Shown here: one piece after another, positions 38,180-51,197 of the stretch | Position numbering within the stretch: the first letter of the stretch is position 1 | How the letters are laid out: each line of letters starts with the position of its first letter | Assembly: GCA_013397865.1 (NCBI GenBank) | Contig: VZTI01002763.1 | Span: 58,760-122,759 of the forward strand | Direction: 5' to 3' | DNA length: 64,000 bases | From: Struthidea cinerea | Lineage: Eukaryota; Chordata; Aves; Passeriformes; Corcoracidae | Translations under genes and position numbers: made by a program | Notes under the pieces: generated by a model | Databases searched by the model: none | What the model was told of the DNA's origin: nothing | What the model saw: only the letters and a program-made list of their open reading frames with translations

Positions 38180-40050
38180 CTGATGTTTACTCTGCACTCT
38201 CATAAGACAATCTGTTCCAGACCATAGCTATTACTTCTAGTAAGCTTTTCTTTGTGCCTAAATTAATCTCTCTTTCCACAGTTAAAGCTTATTACTACTT
38301 GTACTACCCACAATGGACATGAAGAGTATTTTTTCTGTTCCTCTCTGCAGTTACCTTCTATCATGCCTTTCCTGTTTTAGGCTGGATTTATTTTATATTA
38401 CTTGTATGTTTCATTACAAGTCATATTTAAATCATCATCCCTGATGATTTTTTTTGTCATTGTGCCCTCTATTCCTTCTAGACAATCCACATACTTTAGG
38501 GATTCTGGTACCTGTCTTGGGGTGACTTCATGATGTGTATCCCCTATCGTTACTCTGTGCCCACCAACCTGACTTCTATCAGAGGATATTTTCCTCCAAA
38601 TTTGTCCAAAATAGGACAGTACCGTAATCAAATTAAATGTTGCAGGGAAATGTGTCTTAAAGCCAGCTACAGCAGAAAGATTATTGACATATTTTACAGG
38701 TTATGTTCTCTTTTTTTTAACTCACTAATTGTATAGTCTCTTCCTTTGCAACATGGCATAGAAGACTCATGTTCAACTTCATATCCATGAAAGCCCCCAG
38801 ATGTTTTATTTCTTGCAGGCAGTTATTCTGGAGTCTGGATTTGTGCCATTGACTACTTCTGCCTGAGTGAAGTATTTTTCACTTCTCTTTGGGGAAATTA
38901 ATTCTGGTTTTGCAGAACATGTATCCAATATGTTCTGGTCATTTTGAATTTTAGTTCTGTCAGCAAAAATGCGCTTACTGTTAGCTCCAGCTTGGCAGTA
39001 CCTTTGTATTTCATAACTTCACATTTATTAAAACTATGCCAATATTGCTTAATAAGGAAATTACTTATTAGGCCAACAGTAGATTCCCAGGAATCACAAT
39101 ATTCTTGTTTATCAGGAAACCATTTTCATCTCTCAGTATATTATTTAACAGGGGACCATTTTCATCTCTCCAAATACAGCTTTCCAACTGGTTTTGTATA
39201 TAAGAGTAACTTAATTTAGACCATTTAAAGTCAGCTTATGAGAACTTAGAGAACATTATGTTAGTGTCAGAAGCTTCACTAAAGCTTACTTTTTCCTATT
39301 AAACAAATAAAATCTTGTTTTAGTCCCCCCTCCGCCCCGATAGAAATTGTCTTTAAAAAATTTTCACTCTTACTCATCATCTCTTCTGCTGAGGATTGCA
39401 GTTTTTTGTTTTCTGATATATTCCAGCTTTTTTTTCTAGAAATGATATAGTCTGACTGATATATATAGTTTTCCAGCTTTTGCTGCTTTCCCTTTTTCAA
39501 GGGTAGATGAGTATCTTGTTTGATTTTTTCACAGTCTTCCAGAATATCATTCATCATCCATGAGTTTTTGAAGTACCTCTGAAATTGCTTCGGCAAATTC
39601 TCTATACTCCTTGAATTTCATAATTTCTGAATGATTTAAAGCCAACTAATGGGTGTATTCTCTAACCTGTTTCCTCTCTTCTGTCTTAAATGCATCGTTG
39701 TTTGTGTTACTTACATTATCTGCCTGATTACATCTAACTCTATTAGTGAAGACTGAAGCAGTAAGTGCACTAAACATTATGGTTTTCTTAGTGCTATGAC
39801 TTGATAGCTGTTTTCCCTATTGAATAGTGGACCAGCTTTCCTTTGTCTTCCTCTTGCAGCTAATGTTCCTACTGATCTTTTTCTTTGTTTACTTTGCATG
39901 TTTCTTGGTAGTTGTTTCACATCTTGTGCCTTCACTTTTCTCAGAGTGTGCTTTCATCTGTCTTCTTCCGTAAGGTCTATGTCTTCTTGCTTTCTGTTTT
40001 GTGTAACAAATTATTATCAGTCCATCCAGAGAGATTGATAAATAGCCTAC
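38180..40050 (-). mobile_element. Ancient, long antisense CR1 LINE
   Basis: Read on the minus strand, this is one element from the ORF2 linker (right) to the 3' UTR (left). On the + strand the landmarks are as follows. At 38200-38350, CTGTTCCAG and the pyrimidine-rich 3' UTR. At 38920-39060, GGTCATTTTGAATTTTAG and CTCCAGCTTGG, the reverse complement of the stretch just beside the FADD-coding box. At 39530-39640, CAGTCTTCCAGAAT then CCATGAGTTTTTGAAG. At 39750-39960, GTGAAGACTGAAGCAG and GTCTTCCTCTTGCAGCTAATG, then ATCTTGTGCCTTCACTTTTC, complement of the KAEVLN linker and upstream basic region. Order and spacing (about 1.85 kb) agree with CR1. It carries many stops and indels and is much older than the copies at 16.7 and 28.8 kb. 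Confidence 0.75.
39113..39170 (+). repeat. 36-bp-period imperfect tandem duplication
   Basis: CAGGAAACCATTTTCATCTC (39113) recurs as CAGGGGACCATTTTCATCTC (39149) with 36-bp spacing, inside the ancient CR1. Confidence 0.85.
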
Positions 40051-40481
40051 ATTTCACTGTATTACTTTCCCAAAAGATATTTGGTTAGTTAGAGATCAGA
40101 ATTGTCTCTGGGTTTTTTTTCAGGCGGTATTTCTTAGATGTGTATAAGAATTATCTGTTCGGTCTTTCTGGTTTGTCAGTAGGGCAGTAGCCCCCACCTC
40201 TCTTTCCTCATTGTTGTAGAAGGTAATAGAACAAGCGATCAGCAATAGAAAACATGATAGTCACATATGTCAAGTCATATACTTTTATATCTTTTTGGAA
40301 TATGTAAACAAAGATGTACTGTTAATGATATTTCACACAAATTTCCTGTCTTCATTTAGTCATGAGTGTAGATAGAATATATATGTCTCTTGATGTATAA
40401 AACATGCTGATCAGATAATAAACAATCCTCATAGCCTCCTTCTTATACAAGTAAGTATATTACCCTGACATTGCAAAAGAA

Positions 40482-40751
40482 TAGAATGGGATGAGAGAAA
40501 ATGGCTTCAGGTTGGGCCAGAGGAGGTATAGGTTGGATATTATGAAAAATTTATTCACTGAAAAGGTTGTTCAGCACTGGAGCAGGCTGCCCAGGAAAGT
40601 GGTATGTTACCCTCCCTGGAGGTTTTTAAAAGACATGTAGATGTGGCACGTGGGGACATGGTTTAGTGGTGGACACTGCAGTTCTGCCTTAATGTTTGTA
40701 TTTGCTGGTCTAAGAGGTGTCTTCCAAACTAAATGATTCTATGGCTCTATG
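40482..40751 (+). mobile_element. CR1 LINE 3' end fragment
   Basis: The copy starts in the ORF2 C-terminal region (ATGGCTTCAGGTTG, then GGATATTATGAAAAATTTATT, the codons around LDIMKNLF) and passes GCAGGCTGCCCAGGAAAG. It ends with AATGATTCTATGGCTCTATG. This is a typical 5'-truncated CR1, same direction as GPC5. Confidence 0.9.
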
Positions 40752-43567
40752 AAATAGAGATAATTACAGGACTTCCCCAAATCTTCACAGATAGTCAACA
40801 TCTCATAATTTCGGGGATACGGGAACTTGAGTCTTCACGATTCTCAGTACTATTCAGTGATCCAAACTACCCTGCATTATTGTGGGAAATATTATTTACT
40901 TCTATTTCCACATCTTCAGTTCTCAGTCCTATATAACATAACATGCATTTCAATCTATCATCCCAGAAGATATCTTCCCACTCTAGCATAACCACATTGC
41001 AGTACTCTATCATACAAGCATGTATGATGAGAGTACCCATTAGTTTTGTATGGAGTCTGCCAATATTTCTGTTACTGAAATACATATGGCTCAGCAGTAG
41101 ACATTTACTTGAAAATGGAGCCATTTCTGCATGATCTAGGAGCTGTTGAAGTTGTTTTTACAAAATATTATGCTGTTAACACCTATAAGAATCTAGATCT
41201 GATCCTAGATTAGATAGCTTTTAATTGCATAAGCAGTCTAACCTGTTCACTCAATAAAATACACCATTTCAAAGTGCTATTTAATTGCTCATTATTGCTG
41301 TAACTATGACTGACAAGTGATTTGTACACTCTATTATTTATTACCACACAGTAAGAAAACTAGGATTTTTGTTCAGATTTTAGCATTTGACATTCAGTGA
41401 AAGCAAAGCTTCTAAGTCTGCAAATCACTTTTAAAACATTAGATCAAGAAACTAAGTCTAAAGAAGCAATTAAACGCCAAACATGGTAGTTAAGCACCAG
41501 CTTCAGCGGGCTCCCACATTCAGATCTGACACACAAACTACAGTGTGATGTGTGACAGACTGATGAAGCATAGTATTCTATATCAACCTGTAAACTGGCA
41601 GACATTCTTGAGACAAATGAGTGAATAGGCTTAGTGTGTGCAGCAGATAACTGTCTTTCATGTGATGCCAGGAAGAAGTCAAATTCTATTGAACAGTAAT
41701 GGTCTTGATGACTCATTCACAAACCTGTCTTTGATAGCAAATACCAGAAGCTGGAGAAAACTTCATTGCCTACCTTCAGAACTGTAGTCTGAAAACATGC
41801 CATTTAGCTGGTGCCTAACTCTGCAGGTGCTGCAGTTTCTGAATTCCCAAAGGTGCTCAAAAAGTGTACTTCCATAAATATGGGGAAAGGCATCAATTTC
41901 TAATATTTCAGCTTTTAACTTAACTGTGGTGGTGGCATACAAAAATTAGAGCCCCATGCCAAAACCTCGTGGACCCTGGTTCTCACAGAGTGTACTATAT
42001 TGATCTCAGTACAAAATACTGTAACAGCCCTGGGTTTTCTTAGAGGCTTCCAAGGAACTGATAGACTTATTTTGTGTACTAATCTATAACAATGAACAGA
42101 GTATAAAAAAATCCAGATGCACTTTCTTTCTACCTGAAGGAATTAGATAAGTTTCTTTCCTAATTTTTAATGCATTCGGCATGAAAAATGTTAGCTGAAA
42201 CTCAAGCAGCTTTGAAAACTTTTCACACTCTCTTCTCCAAAGCAGACTTCTTTCCTGCTTTCTAAATAATAGAACAAAACTGTTCTCACTATTAAGCCAA
42301 ATAATTGATTTCCTTCAGATAAGCGTACACAACGCATTATTTGAAAATGCAGTATGTTTTTTTGTCAGCATTTGATCCAATATTCTCTCTGACTAGCTTG
42401 GGTTTTTCCTTCCTGGGAAGAAGTAATCGCTGAGTTCCATAAATGTACAACATGAATGAATTTCCTGTGTGTTTCACAGTCAAGGATCAGACGCAGCACA
42501 GCACAACAAAAGAGATCAAGGGCCAGTAACATCAATAAACAATGACTTCTTATCACTATGACCAGTATGGGATTCTAAGCTCAGTCTCCCTTCTGGCCTT
42601 TGAGATCAAACATCAGCAAATGATTATGTGATAAAACAGAAATAGGGGATCCCACACGGCATTGTTTTTCTCAGTGGAACTTAGAAACTGTTACTGGGTA
42701 ATTTCTCTTCTGGTCTGAAAACTATTATCTGTGGAGCATTAGTGGAACTAGGCTATTTATTCTGTCCCATGCTGTACTGGCAGCCACTTTGGGATACAGA
42801 TGGATGCCACAACCTTGGCTACACTTACACATTAACAATATATTATGTTGTGTGCTATTTTCAACTGATGCTCAAAAGTAATTCTCAGAATATTTTTAGA
42901 ACTTTAGTTTTTAAATAATAAATAATCTTTCTAAAACGAGGTAGAAGTGATTATCAGAAAAGGATGTGCTCTGAAGAATTGGGTGAGCTGTTTTCTCTAT
43001 CTTCCAGTGAAGGGAGAAGTCTCTCCTGGCCCAAGTGTTGGTAAAACTCATAGTTCTCGTTAGAGTCTGGCTAAGTTAGAAAGACCAGAGAACATCAGTG
43101 TACAAAAAGGTTTTCATTCACCTCCAGCATGCTTGGATGCTGCTTAGAAATCTTTCTGTAGAGCTGGCTCAACTTTGTATACAAGCATTCTTAAAAAGTT
43201 GAAGTGCTATTATTTAATAATCAGTGGATTCCTGCTTTCATGTCTTGCTCTCCTTCCTGTTTTGATCATAGACCTTCTTAGGGAAATGAAGTTTAATTTC
43301 TGAAACAGGGAGTTGCTGCATACCTGGATTTTATCCTAAATTCAGGAAATAGCTGGTCTTGCAGCCAGACCCAGAAAAAAAAATATTCTGGAATTTTAAT
43401 GTGTATGGAGATCCAGGTATTTAGAATACCTTTTTTAGGTGGATTCTTGGACATAAAGATTTAGTTCAGAAAGTTGTTTCAAGTGGGACTGCAGTGGATA
43501 TAGCAGTTTGCTAGTAGAAGTATCTTAAAGTCAGCACAGTGCTCACTTTTCACTGAAGTATTTCTTT

Positions 43568-43659
43568 TCTATGGGAAGTATTCTAGTATACTATTCTATG
43601 GTAGTGTATCTATTCTATATCTAGAAGTATTCTATGGTGGTATATCTATTTCTATGGGA
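43568..43659 (+). repeat. 36-bp-period imperfect tandem repeat
   Basis: TATTCTATGGTAGTGTATCT (43592) recurs as TATTCTATGGTGGTATATCT (43628). Shorter TATTCTA fragments flank the pair. Confidence 0.8.
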
Positions 43660-44610
43660 TAAATAAAAAAAAATCATGTCAATCTGGTAGACTATTCTTT
43701 AGGAAAAAATATATTGAAATAGCAGTGCGCTACATCCTTACTGTAGGAATGGAAAATGGGTATTATTAAATTCTTAAACGGATGATAACTGACCTGTATA
43801 TCAAGAAGCACACATTTATTGAAGTTAAAATCAAATATATTACTGGTAGATATAAAGATGTTTAACACCTAAATGTTCCCAAACAGTAGAGAGTCTTATA
43901 GTAAAATATCGTTCCTTTCTTTTATTTCCTCTCCCTCTGCCTCAGTGTATTAACTAAATTATCTTTGTGGCAATTAAAGATCCATGAGCTCGGTAAACTC
44001 AGCACTAAATTCACTTAGAACTAAACCTGGATTGAATTTGCAGACTCTAAAAGTGGGATTAATTTTTGTCTCATTTTAGTCACCTATAAAGTGGCTGAAA
44101 GAGTGGCTATTCAGTTGCCTCACTTAGGCTCAGCATAGTTCATGAAGAAAGAAAAGGAATTCCAGAGTTCAACTCATCCCGTCCTGAGGTGGATGGTTGC
44201 CATAATCAGGATGAATTGCCCTGCAAAGTTGCCTGTGTGAGTGGGAGCCATGGCTTGCACAGTTAAAATATCTTTTAAATTAATCAGTAACCTTAGATTT
44301 GCCTCAGGGATAAAATATGAGGAGGTGCCTGTCTGATTATCCACTGATGATCCAAATAGCTGAGGTAGGTGAAGTGTTTGGCTTCTATATGGCTAAAGTA
44401 AGGTGAAATGAATCCTGCTTTAAACTTTGAAAAAATGCCATTTTGGCAGTAATTGTCTCACTATTTTGATAATACAAATTACAATATTTAAACATACAGG
44501 AAGGAGAAAATATTATCCACTTTATTTTTCCCCCATCCCAGAACACTGTTAGGAAAAACACAATTGCATTGTTGTCTTACCTGCCTATATAAACTAAGCC
44601 ACACAGTAAT

Positions 44611-44636
44611 ACTTATTTATTTACTTATTTATTATT
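44611..44636 (+). repeat. (TTTA)n / (CTTA)n microsatellite
   Basis: ACTTATTTATTTACTTATTT-type units, about six. Confidence 0.8.
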
Positions 44637-45296
44637 GAAGACTATTGATTTGGTGAGATTGTAGCAGCAAGTTATAAAGGATGCATAAACTGCATCAACG
44701 GATAAAAGACAGAATAAAGCCAGAACTTTGCAATTTTAGAGTTGTGGTATTATTTATTGTGGGTTTAGAAAAGCTAAGACCAGTGAAGCCCAAGAAGCAG
44801 GGAACATTTTACTTGAAATAGAAAAAAAAAATTCTTTTATGTAGATTTTTCTGCCTTTTTTCATTATTCGTCTGAGTCCTTTTTTGTATGTGCCATTTAT
44901 AAAGACATATGACTGTAATATGAGTGCTCACAGACCTGTGTCTGCTCAGTGGAATGGTTTATGGTATGGTGCATTTTTCCACAAAAAATATATATGGGTG
45001 TCATCTTTTCTCATGTAGATGAAAGTTTCCTAAGCCTCATATTTTCAGTTGATCCACAATGACTCTTACGATGCTACTTCTTTTTTTCATGCTTCCTAAA
45101 TCTCCCATGATTATTGCTCATGCCATACAGAAAGCCAATTAATTTATGCACGTGGAACCAAACCCTGCAGCAAAATGTCAGGTGAAAAAAAAAGAATTGA
45201 AAAATCCTCATGGTAGGAGTAAGTCAGAGAATCTAAGAAACAGTTGTTTCAAAAATGTTCTGGTACTCAGCTTCACGTAGGTAATGCTCGTTGCAG

Positions 45297-45318
45297 CTTC
45301 AGAAGCGCACTTCTGAAG
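45297..45318 (+). repeat. 9-bp palindrome with 4-nt loop
   Basis: CTTCAGAAG (45297-45305), CGCA, CTTCTGAAG (45310-45318). Confidence 0.85.
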
Positions 45319-47460
45319 TGCTCTTCCTTGTACACATGCTCTGTTTTTGAGCCCCCTACCACGTGACTAGTCGCATCTTTATTTTAGAGCAGCATTAAGA
45401 TATATTAAGGTATATTGATTTGCATTATCTGCCAGCTGCAGGAGAAAGGGATGGCTTCCTTGCTGTTTGCTCTGAGTCAAATGACCAATTTCTGGAGGCA
45501 ATTTCTCATCTCCAAGAAGGAGAGTCCTTCATCAGCAGTTACACTGGTTCGAGGAGTCTTCTTGAACCACTGAGGGCAATACGTAAGAGTCTTAAGAAAG
45601 AACAGGATAATCCTGTATCTCTGCTTAGATGTCATCCCACTAGGACCCACTAATAAAGAGAAGAAGTAAATTACTTCTCAGAACATTCCCGTAATATTAA
45701 ATATGCACAAACTACCCATATGAACTTCTGGTCACAGAAGAAAATATCAGGGCACTTATAAGAGTCTCAAGAGACTGAGAAGTTCCCTGGCTGTTCACTT
45801 TCCCTTGTTTTCAGACTATGTTGTTTTCTAATTTGGAAATACAATCATTCCTGCATGCATGGGATTTGAGAAGGGAGTATTTTATTGCTTTATAGACAAA
45901 TTATTTTCATGGTTATAGGGAAAGGTGTTAGATCTTTTGTATGTCCTGTGTTCAGAGTTAACAGTCTGTGTTCACGAGCTGGAATTATCACTCATCCCTT
46001 AGGATTAAAGTAGGACTAATTTCCATGGCTTTCTTTTAAAAGAAACGTACCATTGGAAACGAAATGAAAATTTTCTTTCCTTGGATGGTCACAGCAGATC
46101 AGTGCTCTTGGTTTTTCTCCCCCATTCCATTCTTCATAGACTGCAGTGTGGAGAAGAGCTGTGGTCCACTTCGTCACTGCTAGGAAAGTAGCCAATTCAG
46201 AAAATAGTTTAATATTTGATCTTCTTGTCAAACTGGATTTGGCAGGGAATTAAAAGGCATTTGGTAAATTGAGTGGAGAACAGGGATGCTACTTTCAGTC
46301 TTCAATAGACAGCACATGATGTGTATTGCTTTTCTCTCCTATACCTCTTTTATCTGTTTGATCTCTATTAGTAGAGGGTGAGGGAGCCCTGTGAGGAGTT
46401 CTGAAACTATATATAAAATTCAGAAGTGAAATGAAAGGTACACAAGACGAAGAAAACACTACAGCACTGCCCTCAGCATTACAGAAGGAAGATTGCCCAG
46501 AACTGAACATGTTTTCTGCTTTGTAACTGCATTTCTAACTGCACAGGTGTCAAGAGATATCAGACTGCAGGCCAAATAATACAGTGTGACTCATGTCCAC
46601 ACAATTTAGGACTTCATTCTAGAGCAGGATGACCACATGCTTTTCATGTACTGTTTGGCTGTGTGTGCACACTTGATTTTACATTACTTTTTTTTAAAAC
46701 ACATTTTTTCAGTCTGCAGTAATAGGAAGGATGCACTGCACCCACCAAAATGAACCCAAGGTGCTTTGTTGTATGCCATGGGGTGTCAGAAAGATAAAGG
46801 GAGTGGGAAGCTTTAAGGAGCAATATTGGAAGAGTGTGGAGAGTGCTGAAGCTTACACAGTTTCAGCTATACTGTTTTTTCAGTGTGGTCCCTGTGATAA
46901 GCCTGTCTGTAGAACCACACAGGCTTTCTTGGAAAGAACTAGTAGGAGTGATCTGAAACAAATCTGGGAGCAAGCTATTAGTTATAGGTCCAGTGGTAAG
47001 TATGCATCTATAAAAGAAGATGCCTACACATTTATTTCATGTGACTATTAGGTCAACATTAAACTAAGTAACATCAAAAAGAAATGAAACATGATGTCCA
47101 ACTTACGAGGCATATTGCTCATCATCTGCACAGGTTGTGTATTTTCTTTAAGAGTTCATTACTTCCACCAGAAATTTATTCTATGATATAGATTGCATTC
47201 ATGCAGTGGAAGTTAGAGGAATACATAATTTAAAATATTTTATCTACTTGCAAGAAAATAGTCTCTGTACAAATAAACCTCTAGAGCAAACAGAGTTTGA
47301 TCTAATTTTCTACAGTGCAAATTCAGATACAGCTCTTCCAAGACAATAATATGGAAGTTGTAAGTAAGTTTGTAACTAAGATAACCAAGATATTAATGTG
47401 AAATAGCAAAACTAATGATGGTTGGTATAATAGAGTGGATTGTTGAGCTTGTCACCATCA

Positions 47461-47712
47461 GCTCCCTCAATATAAAATGGAGAGAGGCACTTTTTTGGCA
47501 TGATTCATGCCCGCATAAATATTTCTGCATGATTCATTTTCCCATAAACATCTAAAATATGTCAGATGAATCATACCTTAAACATCCCATAAGTTTCTAC
47601 TGTTGAGAAAAAGAGAGTATGGTATTTAGCTGAGGTGGTAGCTGAGATGAATCACTACCCTGTATACTTATGTGACAGGTGTGATAAGCAGATGTGATCT
47701 TTATCTGCTGTC
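47461..47712 (+). repeat. Unnamed dispersed element, copy A (palindromic core)
   Basis: Shares a series of short exact blocks, in the same order, with copy B at 49158-49327. These are TATAAA followed by a GGAGAG-rich stretch, GCATGATTCAT (47498 and again 47527), ACATCTA, GTCAGATGAATCAT (47561-47574), CTACTGTT (47597-47604), TAGCTGAGATG (47639-47649) and TCTGCTGTC (47704-47712). GCATGATTCAT and ATGAATCAT are inverted relative to each other, so the core can fold. Compared with B it has an extra GCATGATTCAT unit and larger spacers. I do not recognise the family. Confidence 0.65.
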
Positions 47713-49157
47713 GTCTTTGAGGGTTTTGAGTTTGGCATTGTGATTATTTAGTGAATATCAACTGCTTTCATCAGTATTGACATGCATGCATCCAAAGATA
47801 TATATGAACTGGGAAGTATAAAATGAAAAGCTCCATAATGAACCTTTTACTTTGTATTACAGAGGTAAAATGTGTTTTAACAGATGATATCACAATATAT
47901 GATACTCCAGGAGCATAAATCAGATTTTCATGCAGAGCCCTTAAAAGAAGGAGGAAAGGGCAAAATGTTCCCACATGTCCTATCAGGTTCCCCTAGAAAC
48001 AGTTTTGTTCAAGCCCATCTATCACCCATATTGATCAATCTGTTATCAGGTGAAGGACCCCTATGTACAACTATGGAGCAGCATTTGTAAGACGTAAGCA
48101 TGTTCACTTCAGAATTGTTTTCCACATGGTTTTCATTGATTGGTTTCTTTTGTCAATATACACATTCTGAAGTGCCGTAGTACTTTTCTTTGGATTTCTA
48201 GAGGTAGTAAAAGTCTGAAAAGGGTGAATGTTTTATTTTTTGTTAAACAGAAAAGGCGGAAACTGGAGCATTTTAGACTTCTTAGCCTAATTTCAGTTAC
48301 GGGGAATAAAGAGCTGAATTATTTAGAAGTCAAACACAAGAACATACCAAACAACAGCAATGAAACTGTATTTACTGGTAACAATAATCTAATTTCCCTA
48401 TAGGGAAATGGAACCAAAATGTGGGTCTGTGAGAAGCACAGGAGGTAAGTCAACTGGCTTTCCTAAGTCTCTTTATGATCTTCAACATGGCATTCACACG
48501 AGTAAGGTGGGAATGATCTTGATTAAATTACCATTAGACAGGTACTAAGGTTTTTGTAAATGCCAATTTGATTAGTTAGCAAGTGTTCACAGTCAAATTA
48601 GAAAAATACACTTCAGATGTGGTTCTTGGGCAAGTACAGACACCATTTTCACTACTGTGTTGAATGGTGAAACAATCAGTGTGCTCTCAACAAGTGAGGG
48701 AGGGCAACAAGAGCTCATGCCTAGACTGGAAAATAGAGTGAGAATTCAAAATGGGGACATATGTGGATTCTGCATTGAGGTAGGGATAAGACTGAGTTGA
48801 AGACTGAAGAAGGACTGGCTCAGTAGTTGAAATGATGTATAAAGTTTAGTGTTTCCCACAGTAAACATGACTTAGAGAAGCCATGCAATTCTGAAATAGT
48901 TTAACAAAACATTTTTGAAGTACCTAGTCAGGCATAGCTGAATTTGAAACTCCTAAACACAGCTTGTCCACTTAAGCACATAATTTGGGCAATTTAGACT
49001 TTGCTTTGGAAGTATTTAGAATTAAGTTTGACTACACAGGGGCAGAATGTGCCCCTGTTATGACTGAAAGAAGTAAGACTGTTCATTTTAATAAAAAGAA
49101 AAGATTTTTAACAGTTTTCAGGAGTAAGATTCATCTCCCAGCTTCTCTGAACTAATT

Positions 49158-49327
49158 ACCCTCTTTCTCTGTATAAATAGAGGAGAAAAGCAGCATGATT
49201 CATCTTATTTCCATGTGGACATCTAAGCTAGGTCAGATGAATCATGCCAGCATCCTCTCTACTGTTAGCTGAGATGTAGACACATCTGCTTTGAAGATGC
49301 ATTTGGTCTTTTGAGATGTCTGCTGTC
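49158..49327 (+). repeat. Unnamed dispersed element, copy B (12-bp perfect hairpin arms)
   Basis: The compact copy. GCATGATTCATC (49193-49204) and GATGAATCATGC (49236-49247) are perfect 12-bp complementary arms around a 31-nt loop. Upstream is TATAAATAGAGGAGAAAAGC; downstream are CTACTGTT (49259-49266), TAGCTGAGATG (49266-49276) and TCTGCTGTC (49319-49327). Same orientation as copy A, about 1.7 kb apart. It could be a MITE-like remnant, an old local duplication or a structured conserved element. Confidence 0.65.
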
Positions 49328-51176
49328 ATTTGGAGAGGATTTAATCTGAAATAACTAAGAGGAGGAAGAAGCAAATAATTTGTTGTCATTGGTAAAAGCA
49401 AATGAGAATACGGTGAAGCACTGGAATTATTTTCTTGAAGGTTGTGGCTTGTCTGTTAATGTGCATTTTTTAAGAATAGTTTAGATGAAGATGTTAAAAT
49501 ATAAGGTCATAAATCTAGTTGAACCTGCCCTGGATTTAAAGGATGGGTTAGAACATATCTCAAGTGCCTTCTAGCCCTGTGTTTCTGCATGGTTTCATTC
49601 TTTAGTGATAGATATTCCAGTCTATGTAATCTAGGATAAATAACTGTAAAGGGAATGGGGAGGTAATGATCCAATTTCGAGTGATGCAAGAAATGCATAC
49701 CCCTTGTCACATTGCATGATGGGGCAAATCACTGGATGGGGAAGAAATTACTGTGGGGTCGTAGTTTGGAGGAGACACGTATTTCCATCAGCTAATATCT
49801 CCAGCTCCTTCCTGGAAAGCATTACGTACCTTGAGAATGTGTGAGTCAGCAGTGCTGCAGCAGCACTTGCAGAACAGGGCTTAGCAGAGCATCTGCGAGC
49901 AGTGGCAGGGTGAAAACAAGTAAAGCTGTACAGTAAAAGTAGATAATGCACTGACTGTGCTCATAATCTTTCTGAAACTAAAAAAAGTAGCAGCATTTAA
50001 AAAGGCAAATTATCTTTCGTGTATTTGAAAAGAACTTGGTGAAGTCTAAAGAGCATTAAGATATAAGTTTTGAGAGAATAATTTAATGATATTCAGCCCA
50101 TACTCAACCCATATTTATGTAATTACACAGTAAAAAATTGATACGCATTTAACTCTAACATTGGTTGTTCTCTGGTCCATTGAGTGAGCTCTGACTAAAC
50201 ATTAATAGTTGTAAAAAGGCATAATGCAAAACAAAATCAGAAAATAATAGGTGAGATAATAATCTCATGAATAAAATGTGTTGGTATTTAATAAGAGGAT
50301 TTAAAAAGATTGCACAGAGTAGTCTGCTTCTTGAAAACATTTTTAGGCTATAGAAAGAAATCCAGACTTAATAAAGAAATCCAGAGTTTGACTTCTTGTT
50401 GCCATGATGTCAGAGAGCTGGACTGAAAAATCAGATGGGAGATCCTTTCTTCTGCTGCCTCAGCAGAGAGAGGGCATGGAGATCCATGGCCTGCAGGAGA
50501 CAGAAGAGAAGGGGTCTCTGTGGGACCTAAACAGTTCTTTGATTCTTTCATTCTAAGTGCCAAAGTTACTAGCAACTTTGGATCATTTAACATGTATTAT
50601 TTAATCCTTATTTTCTAAAGAATGTGTCATAATATGGTGTAGAAATCAATTGTATTAAAATCAGGAGTCATATGTGATAAGGAGGGATGAATCAAAGTAG
50701 AGTAGACTGTTCCAGTCCATATCAATATTTGATTGTAAGATATTATCATCAAAAGCAGCTACACAGAATATTCTGTACATTTGTCATTTAAAAAGTCCTT
50801 CTAGAAGCAATTGCTCTTTCCTGGGATTTCTCTAGACTTCAAATATTTCCTGAATTTCACTTAACTTAGATGAGTTTATATACTGAAACCGTATGTCCTG
50901 CCCTAACCAGTTTGGAGAACTGGTGTTTTATATTCTTGGCAGGTGCTATTTTCTGCTTGTAATTCTGAAAGAGCACATTTGGCTGCCAGGTTATCCACCT
51001 CCTTTGAGTTTCTATCATGTCAAGTAAGAAATACTACATTTATTTACCTGTCTGAAACTTGGAAGTGTATACTTCATTCCTTTTTATAGCATGTGGCAAA
51101 ATAGGTACTGAAATACATGGCATAGACCAAAATGCTTTTTGTATCACCTGCGTCAAGCAGAATTTTGCACATATCA

Positions 51177-51197
51177 CTAATCACTAACAGTGATTAG
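51177..51197 (+). repeat. 9-bp palindrome with 3-nt loop
   Basis: CTAATCACT (51177-51185), AAC, AGTGATTAG (51189-51197). Confidence 0.85.

Noticed and set aside
45420..45653. 77-codon frame that looks protein-like
   Set aside because: No recognisable homology; its length is within chance expectation over 64 kb.
46731..47051. 106-codon frame with several cysteines
   Set aside because: Cysteine spacing matches no family I know, and no transcript or splice signals support it.
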